A stretch of 64,000 nucleotides of DNA from Paratinospora sagittata (taxonomy: Eukaryota > Streptophyta > Magnoliopsida > Ranunculales > Menispermaceae). The stretch's first letter is position 1. Every line of letters begins with the position of its first letter. The DNA lies in contig CM069596.1 of NCBI GenBank assembly GCA_035771175.1, forward strand, positions 8,296,001 to 8,360,000. Direction: 5' to 3'. Position numbers and translations under genes: made by a program. Below the pieces are notes generated by a model, which saw only the letters and a list, made by a program, of their open reading frames with translations, was not told where the DNA came from and searched no databases. Shown piece by piece: positions 45,441 through 58,100 of the stretch.

Positions 45441-47130
45441 AAAGAAAGATCAACATTACCAAATATTCATGTTAATAATTTGAGCAGGAACTTAATTAGC
45501 ATTTAAAGTTGGTATCAAAAAGCAAAATTACATTTGTTAAATCTGAGTCTTGCTTTGTTACCAGTGAAAAAAGTTGTAATTATTCCACGCATATCCATAC
45601 TCCAAATTAAGAAAAAAAAAATTAAGTATCCTTAATTTTTCTGAAAGATCAATATTAAATTTTCCTTAAAAAGCTTATTTTATTAGAAAGAATATTTGTA
45701 TATTTTCTAGATATATCATATGCTTTTGCACAATTACTTGTTGCTCTCGTTTTTTTAACTTAAATTTTTTATGTTCTACCTTTGTTACTTCTAACATTTT
45801 TTAGTCCATTCAATATGAACATAAAACAATCGATGACTATGGTTCTGTTACATATCTTTTCTAACTAATGAAACATTTTATTCATCCAAAAAGAAAAAAA
45901 AAATACCTCTTTGGTTTAAGGGGCATCTTCTTAATTGAACAAACTAAAAGAACCCTTTGACGAGTACACCCTTCAAAGCACGTTCCTTACCTTATGTAGA
46001 AGATAAAATATTATATCAACCACCCTATCTGCTTGTAGGGAAATGAAGAATTTCAAAGGTTACTAATTAGATTGATTTTTAAATTCTTGAATATTATTAA
46101 AAATGTTGAGGTTCAGGTTTCGATTTTGAGCCGTACCTCTATTTATTTATTTTTGTTAGAAGGGCCAAACGCCTCTGTAATATTCGAGTTTAGAAGGATT
46201 AGTCTCACCTAAAGGAAAAAAAGAGGATTAGTCTCACCTAAAAGAAAAAAAGACATCTCCCGAGTGCCGAAAAATTAATAATAAAAAAAAAGATTCAAAT
46301 GATTAATTAGTAGGACATTGATTTGTAATTAATAAATGCTAGTTCAGAGGTTAATGCCAAGTTGAAGAGAGGGCATGTATCTCTCCCACAACGTTTTGAA
46401 ATGTGAGTATAATTTTGAAATTTAGAATAGATGACGCGTAGACAAGACCTAAATTGAGGGTGGACATGCATATTTCTACTTAAGGAAATTCAATGATTCA
46501 AATATTAAATCAAGATTAAACTTTTAAATTAATATATAGTGTAACATAAATTGAATATTATATATATATCAACATATATTAATTCTTCTTCAGTATTATA
46601 TTTGTACTTAATTTATATTATTATGATCAATACCATATAGAAAAAAAATGAATAATAGTTTGTAAGTACCTTAAAAAGGTATCGGAGAAGATATATAGTA
46701 TTGCATTATATACCAATATTCATTAAAAAAAAAAGAAGTCTCATCTCAACCTTCCATTGTTTTAAAATTTAATTAGTTTTGAAATTAAAACATGTTAGTA
46801 CCTTTTTTATGGGAAAAGAAAGCTTTATTAGATGGAAAATGCTAAAATAATATTTTCAGTTGACATTGATGAAAAACATTTCCATCAAATGTACCGTGAA
46901 ATTACAATAAATCACTTTAATTAATACATATAATTTGAGTAATCCAACTATTGGTATATATTAACCTGATGCACTATTTATTTATGTTTGCTATAAGTAT
47001 CAATGAAACATTACTTTTAATAGATATATAATTATTGGAGTAGGAAAAAACAAGAAACAAATTATTTTTCTCGTGTACAAAACAATACCTATATTCAAAA
47101 GAAAATTGAAGTTTTGAAGGAGCTATAGAT
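45441..47130. other. Intergenic, no gene seen
   Basis: AT-rich sequence with A and T runs. The only structure is a short tandem duplication at 46193-46252. No open frame with recognisable homology. Confidence 0.6.
46193..46252 (+). repeat. ~31-bp tandem duplication
   Basis: AGGATTAGTCTCACCTAAA followed by an A-rich stretch occurs twice in direct succession with one substitution. Small local duplication of unknown origin. Confidence 0.75.
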
Positions 47131-47147
47131 CAAAATTTCGGAATCAT

Positions 47148-47423
47148 TTTTTTTTTTTCTGAGAAGAAACAATTATATCGCGATACCCACCCCACCCGTG
47201 AAAAACTCGAGCAACGCAAGACCCAACTAATACTCACACCAACAAGACCCGACCCGACCCAACGACTCCTCAAAGCTAGCTCACAGTCAGTCCATGCATC
47301 CACTCTGTGCCAATGAAAAAATTCGAAGAAATCTAATATCCGTCCGTCCGAAGTCCTGCCTCGAATCTCCGACCCGGTGTAATAGACCAACCTCTTGAAC
47401 CATCAAACCAATGCCCTATTGGC
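47148..47423 (-). mobile_element. tRNA-derived SINE with 17-bp target duplication
   Basis: On the minus strand a 276-bp unit starts at 47423. It contains tRNA-like promoter words (TTGATGGTTCAAGAGG and B-box-like AGATTCGAGGC) and ends in an A run (the T run at 47148-47158 on the plus strand). It is flanked by CAAAATTTCGGAATCAT (47131-47147) and CAAAATTTATGAATCAT (47424-47440), a 17-bp duplication with two differences. Long duplications next to an A tail are the hallmark of LINE-driven SINE insertion. An 86-codon open frame across it is incidental. Confidence 0.85.
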
Positions 47424-48649
47424 CAAAATTTATGAATCATGAGTTATGGCAGCAAGGGAATTTTCCCACTTATCAGATTCCTTCCAATTGTGCTTACAAT
47501 TCCTTATATTAATACATGATATTGGTTGTGTATATATGGACTGAAACATTAATCTCATATTAGCAATTTATAAAAGAGTTCATCCCATGATATACATATA
47601 TAATTGAATTTTGCATCGTTACGATTGAGAGGTCTTTTGAAATAAAACTTTACACTTGGGTCCAAATTAACAGGTTTAATTAGTGAAGACAATATTAAAT
47701 TTTAGTTGGGACCTAGACATGAACAAATGCTAGCTTCTCTTTTGTACTACTCTTACTAAGAGAATTAATATTATAGATGTAAAATCATGCCAATTTTATA
47801 CCCATATATATATATATATATATATATGTAAATCTTTTGTTTTTCCATTAGTTTGATTTGTTTGCTTTACTTAGTATACATATAAGAAACTTTTGTATCA
47901 ATACAAATTAAAAATAGTTTGCCCATGGATCTTCAAGTACACCAGCAATTATGTAGCGCTAGTGGATCAGGAATTTAGGTTTCCCCTAATCATTTTAGAA
48001 CAAGACCACAACTATTTAAGGACGTCGTTAGCCAGCAAATGATGGAAGGTGTTTGAACTCAAAACCTTTAAGATATATAAGTGCGCTTCCACTTAATCAC
48101 CGATCTAACGCACCATTGATTGCACTAGTGGATTTTAGGCCAAAGATATATATGCATATGTGTCTAAATAGTACACACTAGAATGTCATCATTAAGAACT
48201 TTTTATTCCCCCATTTTGGACTAAAATTACTTGTCATCTCTTAGAAACTTGATAATCTTTTATTTATTCTTAAATAATCAGTACATGTCCATCTAGTAGT
48301 TTTGGTCTTCAATTTTGTTTCATTCATTCTGGTGTGGGTTTTCATCATTTTGAATGAGTTTGATGGAAAAAGTCCAAGTACTTAAAAGAGAGACAAAGGA
48401 GGCCACCCAAAAGTCCAATACATACAACTTAATTAACTTCAATTTCTTCACATATATATCACTTTGCATGCCTAGCTAGCTGCTGTATATCTATTTGCAA
48501 TCTCCTACAAAACATGCAATATTTTTGGCTTTTTTTGACTTTGTACTATATATCTTAAGAGTTCAAATATATACCATCTTTCCCTAAAGCAGAATAAAAA
48601 CAAATTAATCTGACTTAAGCGCTGGTTACCTCTAGCTAGCTAGAAGCTT

Positions 48650-48667
48650 AATTAATATATATATATA
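48650..48667 (+). promoter_or_regulatory. TATA-like stretch before the peptide gene
   Basis: TTAATATATATATATACC lies about 30-45 bases upstream of the ATG at 48697 and is a plausible TATA region, implying a very short 5' UTR. The upstream 47441-48640 is AT-rich with CTAGCTAGC repeats near 48470-48480 and 48634-48642 and nothing coding. Confidence 0.45.
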
Positions 48668-48696
48668 CCTCCTTTATAGCTAGAGTCCTCTCTTTC

Positions 48697-49316
48697 ATGT
48701 CAATGATCATGTCTTCCTTTCTGATCATCATCCTCTTGTATTTTTCTCTGCATGCAACCCATGTTGTTTTTCTTGCAAAGAAGCCTGATGCACATGCTTA
48801 TCATCAGATTCCAAGCACGGTTTGAAAAGCATATATATTAATTACTGTATATAAGTTCATAAATATACCACAATAATTTTATCAAGTTACTAGACAAATT
48901 TCAGTAGAAAGATTCCTCATGCTTGAATATCTGTATGTACTGTGTTGCAGGATGTAGATGATGAAATGATAAACCACAGAGAGTTCTCCATCGCATCGGA
49001 GGCGAAAGCTTCATTGTCGAAGGAACTACGACCTGAACAGGGAGGATCAGGTAGAGATGGAGGTCATCAAGATGCAGTTGATGAGAGCAGTAGACAACAT
49101 CAGAAGCCAGACTCTGGGGCTAATCTTCCAAGTAGAAGTATTACTACTACTGAAGAATCAAAAGGATCGATTTCGGGTGAGGTTCAATCAGATCCCGTAG
49201 TTTCAGTTTCGTCGAAAGCGAATATTAATAATGATCATAAAAGGAATTGGGAGCATCGTCCTGGGTTTAACTTAGACTATCTCCCACCTAGAACACACCC
49301 TCCTTCTCACAACTGA
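48697..49316 (+). CDS. RGF/GOLVEN/CLEL-type secreted peptide precursor, two exons
   Basis: RGF/GLV/CLEL peptides are secreted, tyrosine-sulfated signals for root meristem maintenance and gravitropism, perceived by leucine-rich-repeat receptor kinases. Exon 1 is 48697-48819 and exon 2 is 48951-49316. The intron is GT-AG in phase 0, giving 162 aa. Residues 1-27 (MSMIMSSFLIIILLYFSLHATHVVFLA) form a clear signal peptide. The middle is hydrophilic and low in structure (Ser, Glu, Gln, Asp). The last 13 residues DYLPPRTHPPSHN fit the family pattern DY-x2-P-x3-PP-x-HN, including the DY sulfation site, and sit directly before the stop, as in known precursors. Short length and intron placement also fit. 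Which paralogue it is cannot be told. The motif is seen; receptor and role are family knowledge. Confidence 0.87.
49275..49313 (+). other. Predicted mature sulfopeptide
   Basis: The C-terminal 13 codons of the precursor encode the conserved peptide. Asp-Tyr at its start is the tyrosylprotein sulfotransferase motif, and the second-to-last proline block is the usual hydroxylation region in this family. Confidence 0.82.
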
Positions 49317-50872
49317 AACTATATATCTCTTCCTCTCTTTAATTTGCCTCTCTAATTACAATATCTACTATTAATTAACAAAAACCCTCAAAGCAATGAA
49401 AGTTAAATATTGTAATGGCATTTTCAGATATATATAGTGATGAGATCATGATGGGATTTTGGCTAACCCATGATGTGCTTTTGAGACACCCAACTGAAAT
49501 TAATTAATACAACTGAATTGCAGTGCTTGTTTTTGCAATTGATTTATTTTTCATCAGGTATATTTATACTGGGCTGAGATCTAGAAATTAGAGACTAATT
49601 TATTAGTTTATTAAATATGTATCTGAGATGATCAACAAGATTCATGATGGCTGATTTCTGCAAAACTAATTACATGAATTAATGCATGTGTGGTGGATGC
49701 ATTAGATTTTTCCTCCAGCTGCTTTTTCCTGGCAAATTATAAAAGGTAACATTCAATACTTGTTAAACAGAATAATATTAAATGGAATAAGATATATACA
49801 TATGTTTAATTAGTACTGGTGTTATATCATTTCTAGACTTATTTTCCAAATTCTTGCTGGGTCTTTGATCTTGATGTTAGTTGTTCCTCTTAATTAAGTG
49901 AAATTAGATGGTTCCTTAGTTTCAGAATTTAAGATGGTGGTGTTTTTGGTAAAACAAGGTCCTACTTTTGAAGAAGAGGAAGAAGAAGATAAAACCAACC
50001 AGAAGAAGATAGGAAGAAGATAAACACAGGAGAGAAGTTACAGCTTAATTATATCCCATATAATTTCTAGCTTTTTAAAAGAAAAGTTGCCTAAGAGGAT
50101 GATTGGACTTGAGCTTCTCTAATTGCTAATTTTTATTATCTATTTTACATAGTAACTCATGATAAATTCATGCTTTTCTTCATATTAATTTTGAACTCAC
50201 TACTGCCTTTTGCTACTTAGAGATGGAGAAAAACCAATTTCCAAATGGGTTTATAGGAATAAAAAACATATTTTCATTTTTAAATGCATGAACTCCAAAC
50301 TTTATTTAGTTTAATTCTTCAATTAATTCTATTCCAACTCGGTCTGACCTTTATTAGAGAAGCTAATAAGGGGTAATAACTAATAACTATGATGATTTTT
50401 GTTTTCAACATTCTAAAAACTATTATTATTAATTGTATCTTCAATTATTTAGAGAGATGTTTTCTAATATACCCAAAATAGAATCCATTAATTACATAAA
50501 TGCTCTTCAAGTTTATTATTATGATATAGATTTGGAGATATTAATTTCTAATAACTTTAAAATGAGTAATTGGATAGTCTCATTTCTCACCTTACTAATA
50601 TCATTTTTCGAGATGTAAATTATGAAGGAAGGACATACTTTGCATTGAGAAGATATGTTAATTATATTCTTATATATATATATGTGAAGTAGGTCTTTTT
50701 TTTTTTTTTTTTCCTTCATAGCGTCTTAAAAAACCTAGTTGCTAATATAATTGGTGTGTATACGAATAATAAATGAAATTTTATGAATGATAGATAATAA
50801 TTAGAGATATAAACACAATCATTCATTCAAATAATGAATATATATTTTGTTAAATAATTAAAGGAGATAAGG

Positions 50873-50941
<69 letters not shown>

Positions 50942-51400
50942 AAATATACAATCTTATTGTTCAAAAACATCACATGAAAAGGGGTTTAATTAATAAATTG
51001 GGAACATAGGGATAAAACCTTAAGCATAAGTAAAATACTCATTGAGTGATTATGGTTATGCAAGTATCTTCAAAAACCATAGTGTAGCAAACTTAAAGTT
51101 AGCTTATATTACCTTTCTTTTTTATTATGAAGTTATATTAATTTGTTGACAAATGTTGATTTTTTTTTTTTGTATAAATTCACATTTATTATTAGTAAAA
51201 TAGCCCGATGTATTTTTTTTTTTTTGGTCCACCACTAAGTGACACCCAAGTAGTGCCCTCCTTCTCTTTGAAGGCACACAAAGTGGTAAAATACTCCCAT
51301 CTATTCTAGCTTTGACAACTAGCATTTGACAATAAATGGAAAGGAAAAAAAATAATGAGAGCGAATTCTCATTTAAAAAAGAAAGAAAGAAATAAATTTT
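49317..51400. other. Intergenic, simple repeats only
   Basis: AT-rich, with GAAGAAGA runs near 49970-50025, a T run near 50697-50712, and a long (TA)n at 50873-50938. No gene recognised; short open frames here have no supporting features. Confidence 0.6.
50873..50938. repeat. (TA)n microsatellite, ~65 bp
   Basis: About 31 uninterrupted TA dinucleotides. Confidence 0.97.
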
Positions 51401-52149
51401 AGTAAAATTTACCTTTTCCTAGATATATGCACTATATGATGCATCGTACTTTATTTACCCGTTAACTTCATTTACTATAATAACTCTGCTGACTTACAGG
51501 GCACGCGTACATGATCCAAACACAGCTAAATTTATCAAAAACAATTACATTCTTATTCTTCGAGTTGACTGCATTTTGAAAGGTCTCTAGCAGACCTTGC
51601 CATGCTACACAGGAACGAGTGAGAAACAAGTAGTTAAAAAGGTTGAGAATATTCAATATTCTATGGATCTCAGGTCCCAATGCATACAAAATGGTGGCTT
51701 CTTGACATTTGAGAAGTCTAAGTTCTCATACTGTACTTTTCACCAATTCTTGTGCTTAATGACTACTATTTTTTTTTAATCACCAGCTCCAAACTATATT
51801 CTTTAACAATGATTTCCATTCGCAGTTTTTCAATCAAATGGGGTTATAAACAGTTTATAACCAGAGACAATGGTTTCATGCATTTCAAAACTGTCTCCCA
51901 CACATTGCAAAGAAACAATATCTTTACAGCATTTCAACATCCCAAAACCAAAAATTAATATAAATGGAGAACTACAATGACCTGTTCAAAGAGAAACAGA
52001 CATCCGCATCCGAGATCTAACAGACTCTAGAAGCAAGTAAAATTGCGATTTCCGGAGCAATCAGATGGAAAATATTTCACGATATCCTATGTTTTTACCA
52101 GACAGTTTTCTTAGGTTTTGAGAATTTTGACGAGGGGTGTTTAAAATAA
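51400..52149 (-). other. Probable 3' UTR/downstream flank of the YbaK-domain gene
   Basis: Sequence after the stop at 52150 is somewhat less AT-rich than the deeper intergenic DNA and has no recognisable coding feature. A 73-codon open frame at 51689-51468 has no motif and no clear splice link to the gene. No firm polyadenylation site can be chosen. Confidence 0.35.
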
Positions 52150-55100
52150 TCAATTGCTGCTACAACTAACAATGAAAGGTTTGACAAAATTGATGAATTG
52201 AGAGGTTCTGATACCAAGCTTTAGATCAGTTTCTCCGCCTCCCAACCAAAAGAAATCTGGGTTAAGCTTTGCCATCACTTCATCCAAGATCACCTGATCC
52301 ATAAATTGCAGTCAGTAATCATATTCAGATGTCTGCAGCTTAAAAGCTGACAAAGTTTCTTCTACATTCCAAGCATAAAAGTATTCTAAAGAGTTGAAGG
52401 AGTTGACAGAAAGTCCAAACAGAATAAGAAAGAAAACTTCAGATTTTCATGTCATGTACCCTTTCTTACAACAGAATTAGTAACCCTTGAATTTAATAAG
52501 TTTTTGTTACATTAAATGATTCCCACTTTAGGCCATGGTATCATTTCGAATTTGAAATAAAAATTCTGTAAATGCAACTGTTCTTTGACTTTAAAATTTC
52601 TTTACAATCAAAAGAAATCTGTCTTGGCCTAACATGAGAACTAATTTTTTATTTCAAAGACAGAAAGCTGCATGATGATTACAATTCTCTGCTTGTTCAT
52701 ACTGTATATCAGAAATTCTTTTAAAGGGCAAATTAAGAGTGTTCAAGTGTTTAAACAGCCACCACCTAATAAGAGATATTAATGCTAATAAAAATTTCTA
52801 GGTCAACCTATTTTCATATGATGTAGCACACACAATAATGACAGGTTTCAAGAAAAGGATAATTTAGCACGTAATTCTGAAACCAGGAATGAAGGCCCCG
52901 TTCGGTTTGTGATTCATACAGTTTTTTGTACACGACAACTAGAAAAGACAGGAAAACTGTTTGGTTGGTTGAATCCGAAAAAAGTTTTTCAAGCCTTTAC
53001 TCAGAAAATAGGATGTTCTCTAAAAATATTAAAATGTTGTTGCACTACCTGCAGTTTTCTGAAAATAGGTCATTTTTTGAATCATGAACCAAACACAACC
53101 CAACTTTGCAGCACTATTTTCAGTACAGATTTCTTATGCATTTCCTTGCATTTCCTTGAGCATCTAACTAAAATTAGTGCCGGCGTTACATTGGCATAAA
53201 ATTTAGTCAATAGGAACAAAAAAAGGTTTAGATTATAAGGGCATGATTTACTGCTATTCCAAATTTCCATAATGAATTATAAACTATATGGGGCAATACT
53301 CCCCATGTAGTTAGGAAAAGATTTAGTCGTGGCAATACTAAATTTCATATGTATTACAGATAAACAATCTTCTACTAAGGGTAGTCCAAATGTCAGACTG
53401 AAGGGATCTCAGAGTTCAGGTTTTAGCTATCTTTAATGTCATAGTTGTGTGAGTCTAACAAATGGATGGCCTACGTCTTCTGACACGGGATTTGCACAAA
53501 TATTTGTGACATAAGATGATTATAAGATTTCTTTATAAAGAGAAATTCCATGTGTACATGCAAACAACTGGCCCTCTAGAGAGAAATGACAAGAGTCAGC
53601 ATTCTTCCCAAGGAAATGAAAAACACTGGGGCCTGAATGTCTGTGCCAACACCAAACATAGGCGACATTGTCTGGAATGCATGTGGCAACCACATGTGCA
53701 GGCATGAGAGCTCTTGTAAATTTCAAGATCAGGAATATCGAGAAAAGCTAGCATTTTTTTAAAAGGAAAGATCATAAGAAAGTAAGCAAACAACGATTTC
53801 AGTTAAATGGTGTCAACTTAAAATTGATCATTTTTATCCTTTTTCTTTATCATTTTTTACTAAAACTCCAAAATCAAATTAATCTGTATTTTGGTGGTCA
53901 TCTAATGGGTTAGGAGAGCATAATGAAAGATCATGGAATGCCAAACAACAAATAATCAGACAAAAGGAAAGCTCAATTACTGGAACGTCCGTTCTCATGC
54001 CAATACATGTCACTCCATTGTGCTCATATCCAGTCAAATTCATTGATTCCTCCTCTGGTGCAAGCCTCACTATAGCAACAACCACAACTTCAATTAAATA
54101 ATTTACATCCTAATGAAAGATATCGAGAAGTTTCCATAAAAATCATCAATGAAAACAAAAAATCGATATTTCAGCTAAAGTTTGATCAACTGAGAGGAAA
54201 GTTTAAACAAAAAAAGAAAACTATCCCAGACAAATAACATTGGATCAAAAAATTTGATTACTTCAAATTCCAAAATATTCATGTGTCAAGCATGGTTAAG
54301 TGCATTATAATTAAATGGAGAAATGCTACAAGAAAATATTACAGGTTACCGCAAGCATACTTGACAAAGCAACTCATCCATAAACATTTTAGACATAGAT
54401 CAATGAAATTATTAGTACAAACTACTATTCAGCCTCTATTATTGTTATTATATTATTTAGTGCTTACAGAGAGCTTTGCATCTGGACACAATGCCTTTAT
54501 GCTCTATATTTATATCTAATTCATGCCTGTACATTCTTCTGTCTACCAATTCAGTAGGATGCAGACATCTGAGTAGCATTGGTGTTTACAATCATGCCAA
54601 TGTCCAATACAAACATAAAATGTCTTTGTCTAATTTAGACAAACCACAACCATTTTCTCCTCATAATTAACACTGGATACACAATGAAATATATTTGTGA
54701 AAAGAACCAGATTCTGATATAACATATGCTAAGTGGCAAATCAAAGATAGTAGGAGTTTGACACCAGGGCCCAATGTCATTGCTTCACAGATTCAATCAA
54801 TCTATCAAGCTATTCATTGATAAGTATTTCAATTTTGCATAATGATGCAGGCACTTCAAGTAAGCAGAAAAGGGAGTAATTATAACATTGAGGACTTATT
54901 GACTAGATTAAAACCTCAGACTAACACCTGGATGCTTAACTGCTGAAACAATTGTTTCTACAGCTATTGAATTGGATAAATATACGGCAACAAAAAGCAT
55001 GTGACAAATATGAGGGCTAGAAGTGCCAAATATCAGATATTGGAGGCTGTCAAATGAAAATGAAAACTAGTTCCAGGCATACATGGAACCAAGAGCTCAT

Positions 55101-58100
55101 CAGAGAAGGTAAACCTAAATGCATCTCTCACTGCTTAGATTACCTTCACATCTGATAAATATTTCACCTTCATATATTGACCATCTAGAATACCAATCAG
55201 AGCCACAACAACCAATATGAGGCTCAACTTGCAACATCATTAGTACCTGTCCAGTTAAAAACACCACGGATGTTCTTGGAATTAATTGCAAACTTTGATC
55301 TGGTAACTAATCATTGTTAACTTTTTTTTGACAGGACAGTCATTGCTAAGTTAGCTATGCCCCTTGACTCTTGCATGGTTGCACTGCATTCAATTTCAAT
55401 TATCATGATATAATCAGTGACCTCAACGGTGTTCAGGCTTCCCAGTTCCAGCAATTTTTCGAAAATAAAAAGGGTGTTGCAACTTGCAACTATCTATCAA
55501 TGTCGCAACAATGAATTGTTTTGGTAACTGGTTGTGGATAGAACAAAACCAATAATAACAAGAATGATAAAAATCTATATCTGAACCATTTGAAATCAGC
55601 AAGATAAATCGTGTTTCATCATTTCACTTTTGAGTACCATATTTTTGTTAAATCACATGAATCTTATTTCATCATTTCACATTATTTGCTCAATTAACAA
55701 TTTTGACTTTTACCATCTTGTTCCATCTCAAATGTACCCCCATAGCTTTGTTGTACATGCCTAAAGCATATCACCAAACTTCACCTCATCTCAGCAACAT
55801 TTAGAGAAACACCTATTCTTCAACAAGTAGATTCTTTTTTTTTTTGTTTTTTTTTGTTAAATTTTATCTTTAATAATACTTCTTCTCATCCATCCAGTAC
55901 ACTTGAGGCATTGCCCAGTTGTTTCCCCCTTAAATCATCAACTGGCCAATTCCAGAGACAGGCAGTGAAGACTTTTCGTTATAGTTTTAAGGTCTTTGCA
56001 AATTTCAATAATTTGTGAAAACATTTTAAAGCTATATAAAAAATGAGAGCTCACCTTTTTTCTTTCATCTTCTGTTCTCATTCATACAGTCATACATAAA
56101 CCAAAAATCATGAAAAATGTATTTATCTTAAAATTACACATTCCTTAAGAAGAAAAATAAAATAAAGATTACAACCAAACCTAGCATATAATGAGATATC
56201 TTTAAGTTGGTATCATTATTCTTTTAGGGTGTGTTTAATAGGTGAGAAAATTGCCATTTACTTGAGAAAATTGTCTCAACCCCCATTTTCTCACCCAAAA
56301 TTCTCACCTCTATAGGTGAGAAAATTAACAGTCTCATGAGAAAATTTCTAATACAATTGACTCTGTCCATGTTCGTATTCATTTAAAATTAATTTTTCCC
56401 TTCTATTTGCATCAAATGAGTGTGCAAAAATATTTTCTCAAGTACAATCAAACAACTGTGAGAAAATTATTTCTAAAAGATTTGCTTAAAAAATTATTTC
56501 CCAAGAAAACAATATTTTTCTTAAGAAAATTTTCTCAGCTATCAAACATGCCCTTAGATTTTAGTTATAATTGTCTAAGATTCAAATACTACTATATCAA
56601 GCCATGATTTGCTTTCCATGTTCAGATTGAGAAAGGGAGTGGGACATCCAAAAAATGCCACTTGTGGGGAACATTAGAAGCTAGAATGTTTTTGTCGTTG
56701 GACGTTGAGCTCCTTGATTTGATCAGGCAGTTGACTCTAAGCCTTAATCATTGAGGAGGCCAGAAATTTGATTTTTTTTTTTTCTCTCTTTTTTTTACCA
56801 ACAGTGTCATCTTGTGAAAAAGAAAAGCAATTTAGTCCCTAGATCTCTATAGAAACTACCTAACCTAAAAGCTATAGGTAATAAGTAGAGTCCAACAATG
56901 CATATCAAGTCATCACTAACACTTCCCCTCAAGTGTAGCCTCATCCTACATGTGAAGAACCAAAAGAGAGAGAGAGAGGAACAAACAAATACCAAGCATT
57001 CTAATTGAGAATATCCAAATTTAACAAAGAGACTTGAATCCGAGACTTCTCACAACCCTCAACATTGATACCATGTTAGTAACCACCCAACTTAAAAGTT
57101 ATAGCTAATAGGCAGAGGCCTTGTGTATTAAGCTATTACTAACAATATCAATCACTAAATTCAGGATTATTTTCAAAAGTTTTTTTCTGCCATTGATTTA
57201 AAATTTTCATAATGTTTTCTTATCTCAGAAGAGCTTCCCTTAATTGGTGCTAAGGGAATCCTTGTTCAGCTTACTTTGAATGACTTCCAATATGGTCTTT
57301 AACAACCTATAGATCCTCATCAATCTTGCTTTGGTTGTTATTCCCAATCTTATGCACACTGTTCACATGTTTAAGCTTTAGGGAGAACATGTATAGAGGA
57401 GAGCCATGAATCTCGGCATCTGACCTCTTTTGACAATATCGAGAAATCCATCCTTTTCAATCCAAAAGTCAAAAAACAACTAGTCTTAGGACCAAGTCAC
57501 CAAAGTTGTCTCTTCAGATGTATACTCAGTGGGCTATGGTCTGAGCAACCTAGGATCAATCTTGATTTCACTTGAACCTTGACTATGGAACTAGTCATGA
57601 TTGACTAAAACTCTATCCAACAGTATTGAGCTCAAGTCTCCATATAAGTTCAACAAGACTGGTAACTGATTGAATCCAAGCAACAGTTAACTGTTGATAA
57701 CCTCTGTTGATGGGAGGTTTTGATCACATTGAAATTGGTTGAATGAGCCAAGGTCTTGTACAGAAGCTCAAAACAGTCATTGATTCAGTCCTTAAAGAGT
57801 CCATTTTTTTTAACACTAGAGTAGCCCATTCCCTTTAATAGAACAAGCACCAACCACCCTGTAACGGAACTGGAGCTTGGAGAACATATGTTGGTACCAC
57901 AAAGGAGAATTAAGGTATAGACAGTTCGTATCTGGCTGTTGCCAAAGAGCAATCACCAAGAACTACAGAATTTCAGACATGCTGTAACTTGTAAGACAAT
58001 TCCTAGGCATCCACATAAACCTTTCGTAGCAACCATGTTCCTCATTTTATATTGTTTAACATTCAAACATGCTTTAAGACTCTTCTTTTGCAGCTATAAT

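Noticed and set aside
47130..47390. 86-codon minus-strand open frame
   Set aside because: It runs across a SINE and its T run; no domain, and the insertion explains the open frame.
51468..51689. Additional 3' exon or small gene on the minus strand
   Set aside because: No motif and no frame-compatible splice link; the YbaK-domain gene already ends with a stop at 52150.
53520..53793. Overlapping short open frames on both strands
   Set aside because: They lie in the last intron of the YbaK-domain gene, overlap each other and carry no recognisable features.
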